Source: Nitratiruptor sp. (GTDB lineage Bacteria; Campylobacterota; Campylobacteria; Campylobacterales; Nitratiruptoraceae). Taken from it: DNA of 8,081 nt. Positions 7,744 to 8,081 of the stretch are shown piece after piece. The DNA lies in the NCBI GenBank assembly GCA_015494595.1, contig WGAX01000193.1:1-8081 (forward strand), read 5' to 3'. The notes beneath the pieces are model-generated. The model had not been told where the DNA came from, did no database searches, and saw only the letters and a program-made list of their open reading frames with translations. The stretch's first letter is position 1, and every line of letters starts with the position of its first letter. The translations under genes were made by a program, and so were the position numbers.

Positions 7744-7765
7744 GCTCAAAGCATTAGCTTTGAGC
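7744..7765 (+). terminator. Hairpin after gpmA, likely operon end
   Basis: A perfect 9-bp stem, GCTCAAAGC paired with GCTTTGAGC around an ATTA loop, begins four bases after the gpmA stop. Its position suits a transcription terminator. It lacks a run of T on the + strand (GCTACAATC follows), so it is not a textbook intrinsic terminator. It may work with Rho or act as a 3'-end stabiliser. On the - strand the bases after the stem are TATTTTAATG, a slightly better tail. Confidence 0.55.
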
Positions 7766-7791
7766 GCTACAATCTAGTGCATCTTAAAAAT

Positions 7792-7810
7792 ATATTATAT
7801 GTTATAATAT
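7792..7810. repeat. AT-rich perfect inverted repeat overlapping the promoter
   Basis: ATATTATA at 7792-7799 and its exact complement TATAATAT at 7803-7810 flank a TGT spacer. The right arm contains the -10 box proposed for the KamA-family gene, so a repressor dimer could bind here. In such AT-rich DNA an 8-bp dyad can also arise by chance. Confidence 0.4.
7800..7808 (+). promoter_or_regulatory. Extended -10 promoter for the KamA-family gene
   Basis: T7800-G7801, one base, then TATAAT at 7803-7808 is a perfect extended -10 element. No clear -35 box lies 17 bases upstream, which is common in Epsilonproteobacteria. Transcription would start around 7815, giving a leader of about 30 bases before the TTG start. 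Confidence 0.6.
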
Positions 7811-7815
7811 TAACT

Positions 7816-7833
7816 AAAAATTATAAAAATTAT
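7816..7833 (+). repeat. Tandem 9-bp direct repeat in the KamA-gene leader
   Basis: AAAAATTAT occurs twice back to back (7816-7824 and 7825-7833), ending just before the ribosome site. It may be a replication-slippage duplication. No function can be assigned, though it makes the leader unstructured and A-rich, which can help ribosome loading. Confidence 0.5.
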
Positions 7834-7837
7834 GGAG
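7834..7837 (+). promoter_or_regulatory. Ribosome binding site supporting the TTG start
   Basis: GGAG sits seven bases before the TTG at 7845. The only nearby ATG (7832) opens a frame that stops after ten codons, so TTG is the supported start of the last gene. Confidence 0.6.
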
Positions 7838-7844
7838 CAACACA

Positions 7845-8081
7845 TTGACATACAAAGCTTATAATAGTAAAAGTTTTAAAAAAATACCACAAGTGCAAAA
7901 GTACCTATCAGATGAAGATATAAAAAATACAGAGATCGCTTCGTTGGTTTTTCCTTTTAAAATAAACAACTATCTGGTAGATGAGCTTATTGATTGGGAA
8001 AACTACCAAAACGATCCCATTTTTCGCCTTGTTTTTCCTCACAAAGATATGCTTTTACCAAAGGATTTTGAGAAGCTACAA
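7845..8081 (+). CDS. KamA-family (lysine 2,3-aminomutase-like) radical SAM protein, N-terminal fragment
   Basis: An open frame of 79 codons starts at TTG and runs off the right edge. Its translation contains IASLVFPFKINNYLVDELID (31-50), then NDPIFRLVFPHKDML (56-70). This resembles the region of lysine 2,3-aminomutase-like proteins that precedes the radical SAM core, where an active-site-proximal Pro and a D-P-I/L-x-x-x-x-x-P pattern recur. The CxxxCxxC cluster motif and the lysine/PLP-binding residues would lie beyond the window, so the assignment rests on N-terminal resemblance only. Known relatives make beta-lysine, either as an osmolyte precursor or for EF-P modification (EpmB); which applies here cannot be told. 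It has its own promoter and lies beyond the gpmA hairpin, so it is probably a separate transcription unit. Confidence 0.65.
   Translation, partial: MTYKAYNSKSFKKIPQVQKYLSDEDIKNTEIASLVFPFKINNYLVDELIDWENYQNDPIFRLVFPHKDMLLPKDFEKLQ

Noticed and set aside
7832..7864. ATG at 7832 as the start of the last gene
   Set aside because: This frame ends at a TAA after ten codons, and the ATG overlaps the GGAG ribosome site of the TTG start.
1..8081. New defence, mobile or CRISPR-type system
   Set aside because: No spaced repeats, transposase, integrase, attachment-site duplication or defence-domain gene was seen. The RNase is a housekeeping-type beta-CASP enzyme in a metabolic operon rather than part of a toxin or defence pair.

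Overview
The window reads as an ordinary chromosomal segment from an AT-rich bacterium, most likely a Campylobacterota (Epsilonproteobacteria) species of the free-living, vent or sediment type. This rests on the low-GC coding style, tight head-to-tail gene packing, and a gluconeogenic enzyme set that suits an autotroph building sugars from acetyl-CoA and pyruvate. The genus cannot be fixed without a search. All real genes lie on the + strand. I saw no mobile element, CRISPR array, tRNA or rRNA.

Layout. Positions 1-288 hold the 3' end of lipA (lipoyl synthase), cut by the window edge. Directly abutting it, 289-2199 encodes a fused NDP-forming acyl/acetyl-CoA synthetase with its ATP-grasp half first. 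Positions 2210-4603 encode PEP synthase. The next gene, a beta-CASP metallo-beta-lactamase-fold RNase (4600-5988), overlaps it by four bases. After a 43-base gap carrying a possible internal promoter come glyceraldehyde-3-phosphate dehydrogenase (6032-7045) and, one base later, 2,3-bisphosphoglycerate-dependent phosphoglycerate mutase (7047-7739). A strong hairpin (7744-7765) follows. An AT-rich promoter region (about 7790-7833) then leads into the start of a KamA-family (lysine 2,3-aminomutase-like) gene that runs off the right edge.

How the genes may work together. PEP synthase converts pyruvate to PEP. Phosphoglycerate mutase and GAPDH act further up the same path, between 2-phosphoglycerate and glyceraldehyde-3-phosphate. 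The GAPDH lacks the aspartate that normally selects NAD and carries other changes seen in NADP-using homologues, which fits a biosynthetic, sugar-making direction. The acyl-CoA synthetase links acetate or another acid to its CoA thioester and ATP. The RNase embedded in this carbon operon is the least expected member. I found no convincing new defence or mobile system; the points worth following up are the permuted synthetase, the GAPDH cofactor site, the RNase placement and the symmetric promoter before kamA.
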